From G030849185 sp030849185 (GTDB lineage: Bacteria > Pseudomonadota > Gammaproteobacteria > Enterobacterales > Enterobacteriaceae_A), in assembly GCA_029910555.1 (NCBI GenBank), contig CP092142.1: a stretch of 64,000 bases of DNA; one strand, given 5' to 3'. Below are positions 45,614-55,131 of this stretch, in pieces (position 1 is the first letter of the stretch; each line of letters opens with the position of its first letter). The position numbers were made by a program, and so were the translations under genes. The notes beneath the pieces are model-generated. The model had not been told where the DNA came from. It saw nothing but the letters and a program-made list of their open reading frames with translations, and did not search any database.

Positions 45614-47416
45614 ATGAAAAATCAAATAAAAAAAATTAGAAATTTTTCAATAATTGCGCATATAAATCATGGTAAAACAACTTTATCTGATCGTATAATA
45701 CAAATTTGTGGTGGATTAAATCCAAGAGAAATGACTAATCAAGTTTTAGATACGATGGATTTAGAAAAAGAAAGAGGTATTACAATAAAGGCGCAAAATG
45801 TAAGTTTAAAATATAAATCTAAAAACGGTGAAATATATAAAATTAATTTAATTGATACTCCAGGACATATAGATTTTTCTTATGAAGTATATAAATCATT
45901 AATAGCATGTGAAGGAGTAATATTATTAATTGATTCAACACAAGGTATAGAAGCACAAACAATTTCAAATTATTATAAAGCAGTTAAAATGAATTTAGAT
46001 ATAATAATAGTTTTAAATAAAATTGATTTATTAACATCTAATATTAAACATGTTTCAAAAGAAATTAAAAATGTTATAGGTTATAAAAAAAAAATAATAA
46101 ATTGTTCTTCTAAAACCGGTGAAGGTATAATAAATTTATTGGAAAATATTATATCTAATATTTCATATCCCAAAGGAAAAATTGAAAATCCTTTACAAGC
46201 TATTATTATTGATTCTTGGTTTGATAATTATCGTGGAATTATTTCAATTATTTGTATTAAAAATGGAATTATAAAAATAGGAGATAAAATAATAATAGTA
46301 AATAAAAAAAACATATATAATGTAGAAGATTTAGGGATATTTACACCTAAAAAAAAAAAAAAAAATTTTTTAATTTGCGGTGAAGTTGGTTGGTTAATAT
46401 ATTCAATTAAAAATATAAATGATGCTAAAGTTGGTAATATTATTACTTCATTTTTAAATCCAACTAAAAAAAATTTATATAAATTTAAAGAAATAAAACC
46501 TCAAATTTATGCTGCATTATTTCCAACAAATACAATACAATATAAATTATTTAGTAATTCTATTAAAAAATTAAAATTAAATGATAATTCATTTTTTTAT
46601 GAACCTATAACATCTTCATCATTAGGTTTAGGATTTAGATGTGGTTTTTTAGGTTTATTACATTTAGATATTATTAAAGAACGTTTAGAACGTGAATATA
46701 ATTTAAATTTAATTATAACTACTCCAAATGTAATTTATGAAATTTATACAAATAATAAAAAAATAATTTATATTGATAATCCTAATAAATTAACTTTTAA
46801 TGATAAAATTAAAGAATTAAGAGAACCAATTGCAAAATGTAATATATTAACACCAAAAAAATATTTAGGAAAAATAATAAAATTATGTATTCAAAAAAGA
46901 GGTATTTTTAAAAAAATAATTTATTATAATAATCAAATTTATTTAATATATGAAATTCCAATGTCAGAAATTATTATTGATTTTTTAAATAAATTAAAAT
47001 CTATAACTAATGGTTATGCATCTTTAAATTATAATTTTAAATATTATAAAAAATCTGATTTAGTTAAAATTAATATATTAATTAATAAAAAAAAAATTGA
47101 TGCTATATCTTGGATAATTCATAAAAAAAATTCTTATAATTTTTGTATAAAAATAGTAGAAAAATTTAAAAAAAAAATTCCAAGACAACAATTTGATATA
47201 TTTATTCAAGCATCTATTAATTCTAATATTATTTATAGTTCCAAAATTAAACAATTTAGAAAAAATGTAATTACTAAATGTTATGGAGGAGATATAAGTA
47301 GAAAAAAAAAATTATTAAAAAAACAAAAAATTGGAAAAAAAAAAATGAAAAAATTTAATAATATTACATTAACTAAAGAAATGTTTTTAATATTTTATAA
47401 AATTAATAATAAATAA
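45614..47416 (+). CDS. lepA: Elongation factor 4 (LepA)
   Basis: Translational GTPase acting in initiation and ribosome back-translocation. It has 600 residues (599 in E. coli). Domains are intact: RERGITIKAQ-type switch 1 (KERGITIKAQNVS), DTPGHIDFSYEV switch 2, NKID, GLGFRCGFLGLLH near 336 and the C-terminal KCYGGDISRKKKLLKKQKIGKK. The P-loop reads AHINHGKT, with Asn where the family has Asp. A run of 17 A (46349-46365) encodes five lysines. lepB, next in E. coli, is missing; rnc follows. Confidence 0.96.
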   Translation: MKNQIKKIRNFSIIAHINHGKTTLSDRIIQICGGLNPREMTNQVLDTMDLEKERGITIKAQNVSLKYKSKNGEIYKINLIDTPGHIDFSYEVYKSLIACEGVILLIDSTQGIEAQTISNYYKAVKMNLDIIIVLNKIDLLTSNIKHVSKEIKNVIGYKKKIINCSSKTGEGIINLLENIISNISYPKGKIENPLQAIIIDSWFDNYRGIISIICIKNGIIKIGDKIIIVNKKNIYNVEDLGIFTPKKKKKNFLICGEVGWLIYSIKNINDAKVGNIITSFLNPTKKNLYKFKEIKPQIYAALFPTNTIQYKLFSNSIKKLKLNDNSFFYEPITSSSLGLGFRCGFLGLLHLDIIKERLEREYNLNLIITTPNVIYEIYTNNKKIIYIDNPNKLTFNDKIKELREPIAKCNILTPKKYLGKIIKLCIQKRGIFKKIIYYNNQIYLIYEIPMSEIIIDFLNKLKSITNGYASLNYNFKYYKKSDLVKINILINKKKIDAISWIIHKKNSYNFCIKIVEKFKKKIPRQQFDIFIQASINSNIIYSSKIKQFRKNVITKCYGGDISRKKKLLKKQKIGKKKMKKFNNITLTKEMFLIFYKINNK

Positions 47417-47482
47417 TTATAATAATATTATTATTATTTATAAATTTTAATAATTATAAAAATAAAAATTATTTGATTAAAT

Positions 47483-48139
47483 ATGAAAAAAATAATATTA
47501 AATAAAATACAAAAAAAAATAGGTTATTTTTTTAAAAAAGAAACAATTTTATTACAAGCATTAACTTATAGTAATAAAAATAATAATATTAATAATGAAC
47601 GATTTGAATTTTTAGGTGATTCAATTCTTAATTTTATAATTTCAAATATTTTATATAAAAAATTTCCATTAATAAATGAGGGTGAAATGAGTAGAATTAG
47701 ATCAAATTTAATAAATCATAAAATTTTATTTACATTAGCGGTTAAATTTAATTTAATAAAATATATAAAATTAAATTATAAAAAATTAAATAACTTTAAT
47801 AAAACTTATATATTAACAAATATACTTGAATCATTAATAGGAGGTATTTTTTTAGATAGTAATATTAATACAACTGAACAATTAGTATTAAAATGGTATA
47901 ATAAAAAAATAAAACTATTAATTAAAAATAAAGACTATAAAACTATTTTACAAGAATTTTTACAAAAAAATCATATTAAATTACCTTATTATTCAATAAT
48001 TAAAAAAAAAAAAAAAAAATATTTTATTATTAATTGTAAAATTAATTGTTTTAAAAAAAATTTTATTAGTATAGGTAAAACTAAAAGTAATACTGAACAG
48101 TATATTGCTAAAAAAATAATTAAAATATTGGAAATTTAA
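47483..48139 (+). CDS. rnc: Ribonuclease III
   Basis: Double-strand RNA endonuclease that processes rRNA precursors. It has 218 residues (226 in E. coli). The catalytic motif NNERFEFLGDSILNFIIS is near residue 35, and the second metal-binding stretch LTNILESLIGGIFLD is near 110. A C-terminal dsRNA-binding domain is recognisable but Lys-rich. A run of 18 A (48002-48019) encodes six lysines. Its stop overlaps the era start by one base (TAATG), as expected for a translationally coupled pair. Confidence 0.95.
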   Translation: MKKIILNKIQKKIGYFFKKETILLQALTYSNKNNNINNERFEFLGDSILNFIISNILYKKFPLINEGEMSRIRSNLINHKILFTLAVKFNLIKYIKLNYKKLNNFNKTYILTNILESLIGGIFLDSNINTTEQLVLKWYNKKIKLLIKNKDYKTILQEFLQKNHIKLPYYSIIKKKKKKYFIINCKINCFKKNFISIGKTKSNTEQYIAKKIIKILEI

Positions 48140-48975
48140 TGTTTTTAAAAGAAAAAATTTATGGTTTTGTATCAATAATTGGTAGAACAAATTCTGGTAA
48201 ATCTACATTATTTAATAAATTGATAGGTAAAAAAATATCAATAACATCAAAAAAAAAAAACACAACAATTAATAATATTTTAGGTATTTATAAAAAAAAT
48301 TTACATAAAATTATTTATATTGATAATCCTGGATTTATTATAAATAAAAATAATAAAAATATAATAAATTATAATATTAATAATATTAAATATAATATAG
48401 ATATAATAATTTATATAATCGAAGGAACTATTTTAAAAAACTATGATTTAAAAATTATAAATAATTTTAAAAAAATAAAATGTCCAATTATTGTTATTAT
48501 AAATAAAATAGATATTATTAAAAAAAAAATTTATTTATTACCATATATAAAATTTTTAAGTAAAAATATAAATTTTAATGAAATTATACCAATTTCAGCA
48601 AAATTTAATATTAATATTAACATAATTAAAAAAAAAATTTTTACAATATTATATAAAAAAAATAATTTAAATTATTATTTTTATAATAAATATTCTGAAA
48701 ATTTTATAATATCAGAAATAATTCGTGAAAAATTAATAAGATTTTTAGGACAAGAATTACCTTATTCTACTAATGTTAAAATTGAAAAAAAATATATTAA
48801 TAATAATTATTATAATATATTTGTATTAATATTAGTTAAAAAAAAAAGTCAAAAAAAAATAATAATAGGTAAAAACGGTAATAAAATTAAAATAATTAGT
48901 ATTTATTCAAAAAAAGAAATAGAAAGAAAACTTAAAAAAAAAATAAATTTATTTTTAAAAATAATTATTATATAA
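48139..48975 (+). CDS. era: GTPase Era
   Basis: Binds the 3' end of 16S rRNA and licenses 30S maturation. It has 278 residues (301 in E. coli). The P-loop GRTNSGKST is at residues 14-22, switch 2 reads IDNPGF (DTPG in E. coli), NKID is near 125, and the C-terminal KH domain has IIIGKNGNKIKII near 240. The middle is highly eroded. Coupled to rnc; recO, which follows era in E. coli, is missing and pdxJ comes next. Confidence 0.94.
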   Translation: MFLKEKIYGFVSIIGRTNSGKSTLFNKLIGKKISITSKKKNTTINNILGIYKKNLHKIIYIDNPGFIINKNNKNIINYNINNIKYNIDIIIYIIEGTILKNYDLKIINNFKKIKCPIIVIINKIDIIKKKIYLLPYIKFLSKNINFNEIIPISAKFNININIIKKKIFTILYKKNNLNYYFYNKYSENFIISEIIREKLIRFLGQELPYSTNVKIEKKYINNNYYNIFVLILVKKKSQKKIIIGKNGNKIKIISIYSKKEIERKLKKKINLFLKIIII

Positions 48976-49012
48976 TTAAAAATTTAAACATTTTAAAATT
49001 AAATTTAATTAA

Positions 49013-49729
49013 GTGTATATTTTGAATAAATTATCTTTTAATATTAATGTTAATGAAAATTTAATAAATAAAAAAAATTTATTTTTAGATTTATTAAGAA
49101 TAATTTTTATAGTTAAAAAAACAAATGTAAATAGTATAACATTATATATTAAAAAAAACCATATATTTGAAATTGATATAAATATTTTTAAAAAAATAAT
49201 TAAAAATTATATAAATTTAAAAATAGAAATTTTTGATGAAATGTTAGATATAATTTTGAAAATAAAACCAAAAATTTGTTGTTTTATTTTAAAAAAAAAA
49301 AAAAATAATTATAAAAAAAGTTTAAATATTATTAAAAATTTTAATAAAATTTCTATAGCTGTTAATTTATTAAATTATAATAAAATACAAACTTCTTTAT
49401 TTATAAATCCTGATTTATATCAAATAGATGCAGCGATTAATACAGGAGTAAAATATATAGAATTAAATACAATTATGTATTCAAAATCTAAAAATAATTT
49501 AGAAAAAAAATTTCAATTAAATAAAATTAAAAAATCTGTAATTTATGCTAAAAAAAAGGGGTTAATTGTAAACGTTGGAAATAATTTAAATTATGATAAT
49601 ATTAAAAAATTATCAAAAATAAATCAAATTAATGAATTTAATATTGGTAATTCAATTATTAAAGAAGGAATTTATCAAGGTTTAAATAAAGCTATTAAAA
49701 AAATGTTATTATTAATAAATACAAAATAA
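49013..49729 (+). pseudogene. pdxJ: PdxJ-like frame, probably inactive (pyridoxine 5'-phosphate synthase)
   Basis: The open frame of 238 residues aligns along its length with E. coli PdxJ (243), which makes the PLP precursor pyridoxine 5'-phosphate: VKKTNVNSITLYI, INLKIEIFDEML, IKPKICCFI, NTGVKYIELNT, GLIVNVGNNLNYDN and FNIGNSII. The active-site positions are largely lost: NIDH is NINV, the His after ITV is Tyr, HT is NT in the glutamate motif, and VNAGHGL is VNVGNNL. No ATG fits; the start would be GTG at 49013 or TTG at 49022, without a ribosome-binding site. Its place after era matches the E. coli operon. Classed as a pseudogene by inference; the frame is uninterrupted. Confidence 0.7.
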
Positions 49730-49751
49730 TTTTAAAATATACATAAATTAT

Positions 49752-50087
49752 TTAAAAAATACGATTATTTTTAGTTTTAATATTACGTAAATAATATAAT
49801 TTTGATCTTTTAGAACGATTATTATTTATAATTTTAATTTTATTAATTATATGTGAATGCATTTGAAATACACGCTCAATTCCTTCATTATTAGTAATTT
49901 TACGTACTGTAAAAGAACTATTTAAACCCTTATTTTTAATTGATATTATTGTTCCTTTAAATTTTTGGATTCTTTTTTTTTTACCTTCTGTTATCCATAT
50001 TTTTATTTCTACATAATATCCAGTATTAATTTTAGGTATATTTTTTTTCATTTGTGATTTTTCATATTCTTTAATAATATTTTTCAT
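49752..50087 (-). CDS. rplS: 50S ribosomal protein L19
   Basis: Large-subunit protein at the intersubunit bridge. It has 111 residues (115 in E. coli). Diagnostic parts are KFKGTIISIKNKGLNSSFTVRKI near 43, GIERVFQMHSHIINKI near 70 and RSKRSKLYYLRN near 93. It is last in the rpsP-rimM-rplS unit, 17 bases after rimM. trmD, always between rimM and rplS in E. coli, is absent at this position. Confidence 0.97.
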   Translation of the reverse strand: MKNIIKEYEKSQMKKNIPKINTGYYVEIKIWITEGKKKRIQKFKGTIISIKNKGLNSSFTVRKITNNEGIERVFQMHSHIINKIKIINNNRSKRSKLYYLRNIKTKNNRIF

Positions 50088-50104
50088 TTTTATATTTAAG
50101 TTAT

Positions 50105-50614
50105 TTATAAATTAAAAATCCATTTAATTTTAATTATTTTTAATTTAATATCAATTTTTTTAATTATTTTATTAATAATAAATGGTATTAATATTTCTTC
50201 TTTCTTTTTTTTTATAATTATTATATTATTTAATTTAGTTTCCATAATTTTTTTTATTTTACCTAATTTATAATTATCAAAATTTATTACTATGCATTCT
50301 ATAATATCTTTATAATAATAATTTATATTTTTAATAATTTTTAGTTTTTTAAAATCAAAATATATATTTTCATTATTAAACAATTTTGTTTGATTTTTTT
50401 TTATATTTTTAATTTTAATAATAAAAAAATTTTTTTTTTTAATATAATTTTTAAATGAGATAATTTTCCAATTTTTATTTTTAATATATAAAGGTTTATA
50501 TTTAAAAATATTTTTTTTTTTTTTTGTAAATGAAAATAATTTAAATAATTTATTATATTTATAATTTTTACATATTTTACCTATTATAATTGGATTTTTA
50601 GGTATTTTTTCCAT
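50105..50614 (-). CDS. rimM: Ribosome maturation factor RimM (highly eroded)
   Basis: Binds S19 in the 30S head and assists maturation. It has 169 residues (182 in E. coli). PIIIGKI near the start, YYYKDIIECIVI near 100, LGKIKKIMET near 117 and LIPFINKIIKKID-like sequence near the end align with E. coli RimM; the rest is mostly Lys/Ile/Asn. Its ATG shares one base with the rpsP stop (TAATG). Its binding partner S19 is also unusual here, with a repeat-built tail. Confidence 0.9.
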   Translation of the reverse strand: MEKIPKNPIIIGKICKNYKYNKLFKLFSFTKKKKNIFKYKPLYIKNKNWKIISFKNYIKKKNFFIIKIKNIKKNQTKLFNNENIYFDFKKLKIIKNINYYYKDIIECIVINFDNYKLGKIKKIMETKLNNIIIIKKKKEEILIPFIINKIIKKIDIKLKIIKIKWIFNL

Positions 50615-50868
50615 TATTTATTAATATTATTTTTATAAAGTTTAATAATTTTTTTAATACGATATGAAATATTTGCTCCTAAATTTTTCCAATATTTAAT
50701 ACGTTCTTCAGATAAATTTATATTTTTACAATTACAATTTTTAATTGGATTAAAATAACCTATATTTTCTATAAATTTTCCATTATTTGATTTACGTTTA
50801 TCTATTACTATTATTTGAAAAAATGGTTTATTTTTATTACCAACTCTTTTTAAACAAATTTTTACCAT
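50614..50868 (-). CDS. rpsP: 30S ribosomal protein S16
   Basis: Small-subunit protein of the 30S body. It has 84 residues (82 in E. coli). MVKICLKRVGNKNKPFFQIIVIDKR, GKFIENIGYFNPI and the C-terminal AN-SYRIKKIIKLY match the family. Its ATG directly follows the proS stop codon, and its ribosome-binding site AAGGAA lies in the end of proS. E. coli has ffh upstream of rpsP instead. Confidence 0.96.
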   Translation of the reverse strand: MVKICLKRVGNKNKPFFQIIVIDKRKSNNGKFIENIGYFNPIKNCNCKNINLSEERIKYWKNLGANISYRIKKIIKLYKNNINK

Positions 50869-52560
50869 TTATTCCTTTTTAAAAAAATTTATTTTATTTA
50901 ATAAAAAATTAATAATATATTCTATTTTAATAATTTTTTTATTTTTATTTTTTCTATTTTTATATTCTATAAAACCATTTTTACAATTTATATTATTTAT
51001 TATTATTAAGTGAGGTATACCAATAAGATCGATATCATTAAATAATTTACCAATATGTTTATTACGATCATCTAAAAGAATATCAATATTTTTTTTTTTA
51101 AATTTATTATATATATAAATAGATTTATTTTTAACAAGTTTAAAATTATTAAAATTTATTGGTAAAATTGAAATTTTAAATGGCGCAATATTATCTGGCC
51201 AAATAATTCCTTTTTTATCATAATTTTGTTCTATAATTGCTGCTACTAAACGAGTTATTCCTATTCCATATGATCCCATATTTATTTTTTTTTTAAAATT
51301 ATTAGAATTAATAATTTTTGAATATTTAGTTCCTATTTGAAATATATGTCCAATTTCTATATTTTTTGAAATTAATAAATTATTTTTAATTTTAAAATTT
51401 ATAATATTTTTAGTAAAATTATTTAAATTAGCTATATATGGTGATATTAAATTTATGTTCCAATTTAATCCTATTAAAATTTTTTTATTTTTTTTAAATT
51501 TAATTATAAAATTTTTTATTTTTATAATATTATAATCTGCAATAATAATTATATTTAAAAAAAATTTTTTAATTGAATATAAACTTTTTTTAAATATATT
51601 ATTAATTTTTTTTTTACATATATAATTTAATGGTTTATAAATATTTTTTAATTTATAAATTTTAAATGCATTTAAAATTTTATTTTTATTAAATAATAAA
51701 GCTATTATTTTATTATTATTTGATTTTATAAATTTTATTTTAACTATATTTTTGTTAAATATATTAAAAATTTTATTTATATTAATAAAATTAATAAATT
51801 TTATTATTCTTAATTTTTCAATATTATATTTATTATTATTAATAATTAATTTAATTACTTTAATATTTTTAATATTATTAAAATTATTTATAAAAAATTT
51901 TTTATTTTTAAAATTTTTAAATAAACTATAAAATTCATGTGATATATTACCACCAATTGTTCCTGAATTTGCTTTTATAATATAAAAAAATAAATTTAAT
52001 TTTTTAAAAATTTTAATATAAGTTTTGTATATAATATTATATGTTTTTTTTAAACATTTATTACTATTATGAAAGGAATATGCATCTTTCATAATAAATT
52101 CGATTGATCTTATTACTCCATAATTAGGTCTAATTTCATCTCTAAATTTAGTTTTAATTTGATAAAATTTAATTGGTAATTGTTTATAAGAAATAATTTC
52201 ATTATTTATTATTTTATTAATTATTTCTTCATTAGTTGGACTTAAAATAAATAATTTTTTTTTCCTGTTATAAAATTTTATTAATTCTAATCCATATTTT
52301 TGAAAACGTTTACTTTTTTTCCATAAATTTGCTGATTGTATTATAGGTATATTTATTTCAAAAAAATTAATTTTATTTATTTCTTTATATATTATTTTTT
52401 TAATATTTTTTAAAATTTTTAAACCTATAGGAAGCCAAACATAAATTCCAGAATTTATTTTACGAATCATTCCGGATTTTAACATTAATTTATAACTTAT
52501 TAATTCATTATTAATATTATTATTTTTATTAGTATAAAGTAAATATTTACTAGTACGCAT
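50869..52560 (-). CDS. proS: Prolyl-tRNA synthetase
   Basis: Class II synthetase charging tRNA-Pro. It has 563 residues (572 in E. coli). Motif 1 region SGIYVWLPIGLKIL near 38, LSPTNEEIINKII near 110, motif 2 FRDEIRPNYGVIRSIEFIMKDAY near 138-160 and motif 3 MGSYGIGITRLVAAIIEQNYD near 430-450 are clear. The inserted editing domain between motifs 2 and 3 (about 215-375) is of normal length but hardly conserved, so Ala-tRNA-Pro editing may be weak. Forms a tight unit with rpsP-rimM-rplS. Confidence 0.95.
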   Translation of the reverse strand: MRTSKYLLYTNKNNNINNELISYKLMLKSGMIRKINSGIYVWLPIGLKILKNIKKIIYKEINKINFFEINIPIIQSANLWKKSKRFQKYGLELIKFYNRKKKLFILSPTNEEIINKIINNEIISYKQLPIKFYQIKTKFRDEIRPNYGVIRSIEFIMKDAYSFHNSNKCLKKTYNIIYKTYIKIFKKLNLFFYIIKANSGTIGGNISHEFYSLFKNFKNKKFFINNFNNIKNIKVIKLIINNNKYNIEKLRIIKFINFININKIFNIFNKNIVKIKFIKSNNNKIIALLFNKNKILNAFKIYKLKNIYKPLNYICKKKINNIFKKSLYSIKKFFLNIIIIADYNIIKIKNFIIKFKKNKKILIGLNWNINLISPYIANLNNFTKNIINFKIKNNLLISKNIEIGHIFQIGTKYSKIINSNNFKKKINMGSYGIGITRLVAAIIEQNYDKKGIIWPDNIAPFKISILPINFNNFKLVKNKSIYIYNKFKKKNIDILLDDRNKHIGKLFNDIDLIGIPHLIIINNINCKNGFIEYKNRKNKNKKIIKIEYIINFLLNKINFFKKE

Positions 52561-52630
52561 AATAACCTTTTTATTTAAAAATATATATTTAATAAATAAT
52601 TTAATATTAATTAAAATATTTTATTTATAA

Positions 52631-53413
52631 TTATTTATTTATAATTATTTTTGGAATATTTTCATTTTTACGTATAGTCATTATTTCACATCCATTAGAT
52701 GTTACTAATATTGTATGTTCATATTGTGCTGATAAACTTTTATCTTTTGTTTTAACAGTCCAACCATCTTTTAAAATAAATACTTTATTTTTTCCTAAAT
52801 TTATTATAGGTTCAATTGTAAAAATCATACCCTTTTTTAAAATAATATTATTATTATTTTTAAAATGTAAAATATTAGGTAATTCATGAAATTTTTTTCC
52901 AATTCCATGACCGCAATATTTTTTAACAATAGAATAATTATTTTTAAATTTTATAAATTTTTCAATATTATTACCTATTGTATTTAATTTTATTCCTGGT
53001 TTAATTTTATATATAGATAAATATAAACTTTGTTGTGTTATATTACATAATAATTTATTAGAATTTTTAACTTTACCTACTAAAAACATTTTTGAAGTAT
53101 CACCAAAAAATCCATTTTTTAAAATAGTAACATCGATATTAACTATATCACCATTTTTAAGTTTTTTATTTTTAGGTATTCCATGACATACTGTATCATT
53201 TACTGAAATACAAACTGATTTAGGAAAACCTTTATATCCTAAACATGCAGGTATAGCTTTTTGATTATTAATAATATATAAATTACATATTTTATCTAAT
53301 TTTTTTGTTGTTATACCTGGTATAATATATTTTTTAATCATTTCTAATACTTGTGATGCTAAATAACATGAAGTTCTTATTTTTTTTATTTCATCAAAAT
53401 TTTTAATTATCAT
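52631..53413 (-). CDS. map: Methionine aminopeptidase
   Basis: Removes the initiator methionine from new proteins. It has 260 residues (264 in E. coli). All five metal ligands are visible: Asp94 and Asp105 (NIDVTILKNGFFGDTSKMF), His169 (YCGHGIGKKFHE), Glu201 (GMIFTIEPI) and Glu232 (SAQYEHTILVT). It is divergent from rpsB, as in E. coli. The 147-base gap to rpsB is AT-rich and must hold both promoters. Confidence 0.97.
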   Translation of the reverse strand: MIIKNFDEIKKIRTSCYLASQVLEMIKKYIIPGITTKKLDKICNLYIINNQKAIPACLGYKGFPKSVCISVNDTVCHGIPKNKKLKNGDIVNIDVTILKNGFFGDTSKMFLVGKVKNSNKLLCNITQQSLYLSIYKIKPGIKLNTIGNNIEKFIKFKNNYSIVKKYCGHGIGKKFHELPNILHFKNNNNIILKKGMIFTIEPIINLGKNKVFILKDGWTVKTKDKSLSAQYEHTILVTSNGCEIMTIRKNENIPKIIINK

Positions 53414-53560
53414 TTTTTATATATTTAAATATTTTATTTTAATTAAATTTATTTAAAATATTATTTTAATTTATAAAAATATTTTTTAAAATTATAAATT
53501 AATTATTATTTATTAATTAATTTATAAATATTAAATATTAACATAACATGGAATATATTA

Positions 53561-54268
53561 ATGTTTAAAATATCTATTTATGATATGGTTAAATCAGGAG
53601 TGCATTTTGGGCATCAAACTCGATATTGGAATCCTAAAATGAAAAAATTTATATTTGGTATTAAAAATAAAATACATATTATTAACTTAGAAAAAACTTT
53701 ATTAATGATTAATAAAGCTATGAATGAATTAATTAAAATTACATCATATAATGGAAAAATTTTATTTATTGGTACTAAATTTATTGCATATAAAGCAATT
53801 AAAGTATATGCTGAAAATTGTAATCAATTTTACGTTAATCATCGTTGGTTAGGAGGTATGTTAACTAATTGGAAAACTGTTAAAAATTCTATTTTAAAAT
53901 TAAATAATTTAGAAATTCAATTACAAAATGGTATTTTAGATAAATTAACTAAAAAAGAATCATTATTATATAAAAATAAACTTATAAAATTAAAAAAATC
54001 TTTAGATGGAATTAAAAATATGGAAAATTTACCTGATGCTATTTTTGTTATAGATTCAAATTATGAAAAAATTGCAATTAAAGAAGCAAATCAATTAGGA
54101 ATAAAAGTTTTTTCTATTGTAGATACTAATTCTGATCCTAGAGGTATTGATTATATTATTCCTGGTAATGATGATTCTATTTATGCTATTAAATTTTATT
54201 TAAATAATATTACTTTAGCTATTAATGAAGGTATTGCAATATATAGAAGTTTTCATTTAAATATGTAA
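53561..54268 (+). CDS. rpsB: 30S ribosomal protein S2
   Basis: Small-subunit protein of the 30S head-body junction. It has 235 residues (241 in E. coli). MVKSGVHFGHQTRYWNPKM near 9, FYVNHRWLGGMLTNWKTVKNS near 87, LPDAIFVIDSNYEKIAIKEA near 158 and IVDTNSDPRGIDYIIPGNDDS near 185 are diagnostic. First gene of rpsB-tsf, with tsf starting 18 bases after its stop. Confidence 0.98.
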   Translation: MFKISIYDMVKSGVHFGHQTRYWNPKMKKFIFGIKNKIHIINLEKTLLMINKAMNELIKITSYNGKILFIGTKFIAYKAIKVYAENCNQFYVNHRWLGGMLTNWKTVKNSILKLNNLEIQLQNGILDKLTKKESLLYKNKLIKLKKSLDGIKNMENLPDAIFVIDSNYEKIAIKEANQLGIKVFSIVDTNSDPRGIDYIIPGNDDSIYAIKFYLNNITLAINEGIAIYRSFHLNM

Positions 54269-54286
54269 AAAATTAAAAGGATTTAT

Positions 54287-55084
54287 ATGAATAAAATTGA
54301 TATTAATCTTATTAAAAAAATTAGAAATATTACGGGAGCTAGTTTATTAGATTGTAAAAATATTTTAATTTTAACTAATGGAAATATTAAAAAAGCAATT
54401 ATTGAAATGAGAAAATTAGGAATATTAAAAATTTTAAAAAAAAAAAAAAAAAAAATTATTAATGGTGTTATAATAGTTAAAAATTTAAATAATTTTGGTA
54501 TTATTTTAGAAATAAATTGTCAAACTGATTTTGCTGCTAAAAGTTCTGAATTTTTAACTTTTTCAAATAATATTATTAATAATTTACTTAAAAATAATTT
54601 TAAATATATTAAAAATATTGAGAAAATAAATTTTTTATATAAAAAAAAAATTGTTGATTTATTTAATAAAATAAACGAAAATGTTAATATCAGACGTATT
54701 AATATATTAAAAAAAAATATTATAGAAATTTATAATCATAATAATCGTATTGGTGTTTTAATAAATGCTAAATTTATACAAAAAAAAATACTTAAAAAAA
54801 TTGCTATGCATATTGCTTCTGAAAAACCTAAATTTATAAATATAGAGAATATTTTTTATAATTTTATTATAAATGAATATAAAATACAAAATATTATAAT
54901 TAGAAAAAAAAAAGATTTTTTAAAAAAAATATTATTAGGAAAAATTAAAAAATATATTTATAATATAACTTTAATGAATCAAAATTTTATTTTTGATATT
55001 TCTAAAAAAATTAAAAATATAATAAATAAAAAAAATTCTATTATTTATAATTTTATATGTTATGAACTTGGTGAGATATTATAA
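54287..55084 (+). CDS. tsf: Elongation factor Ts
   Basis: Nucleotide exchange factor for EF-Tu. It has 265 residues (283 in E. coli). The N-terminal IRNITGASLLDCKNIL near 12, the EF-Tu-contacting QTDFAAKSSEF near 77-87 and IAMHIASEKPKFI near 172 are recognisable; the rest is heavily eroded. A run of 20 A (54436-54455) encodes six lysines near residue 52, the longest homopolymer I saw. AAAGGATTT precedes the ATG. pyrH, next in E. coli, is missing; frr follows. Confidence 0.94.
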   Translation: MNKIDINLIKKIRNITGASLLDCKNILILTNGNIKKAIIEMRKLGILKILKKKKKKIINGVIIVKNLNNFGIILEINCQTDFAAKSSEFLTFSNNIINNLLKNNFKYIKNIEKINFLYKKKIVDLFNKINENVNIRRINILKKNIIEIYNHNNRIGVLINAKFIQKKILKKIAMHIASEKPKFINIENIFYNFIINEYKIQNIIIRKKKDFLKKILLGKIKKYIYNITLMNQNFIFDISKKIKNIINKKNSIIYNFICYELGEIL

Positions 55085-55131
55085 ATATTTTAAAATTTAT
55101 TATAATAAAATAATAAGTATTTTAAATTAAT

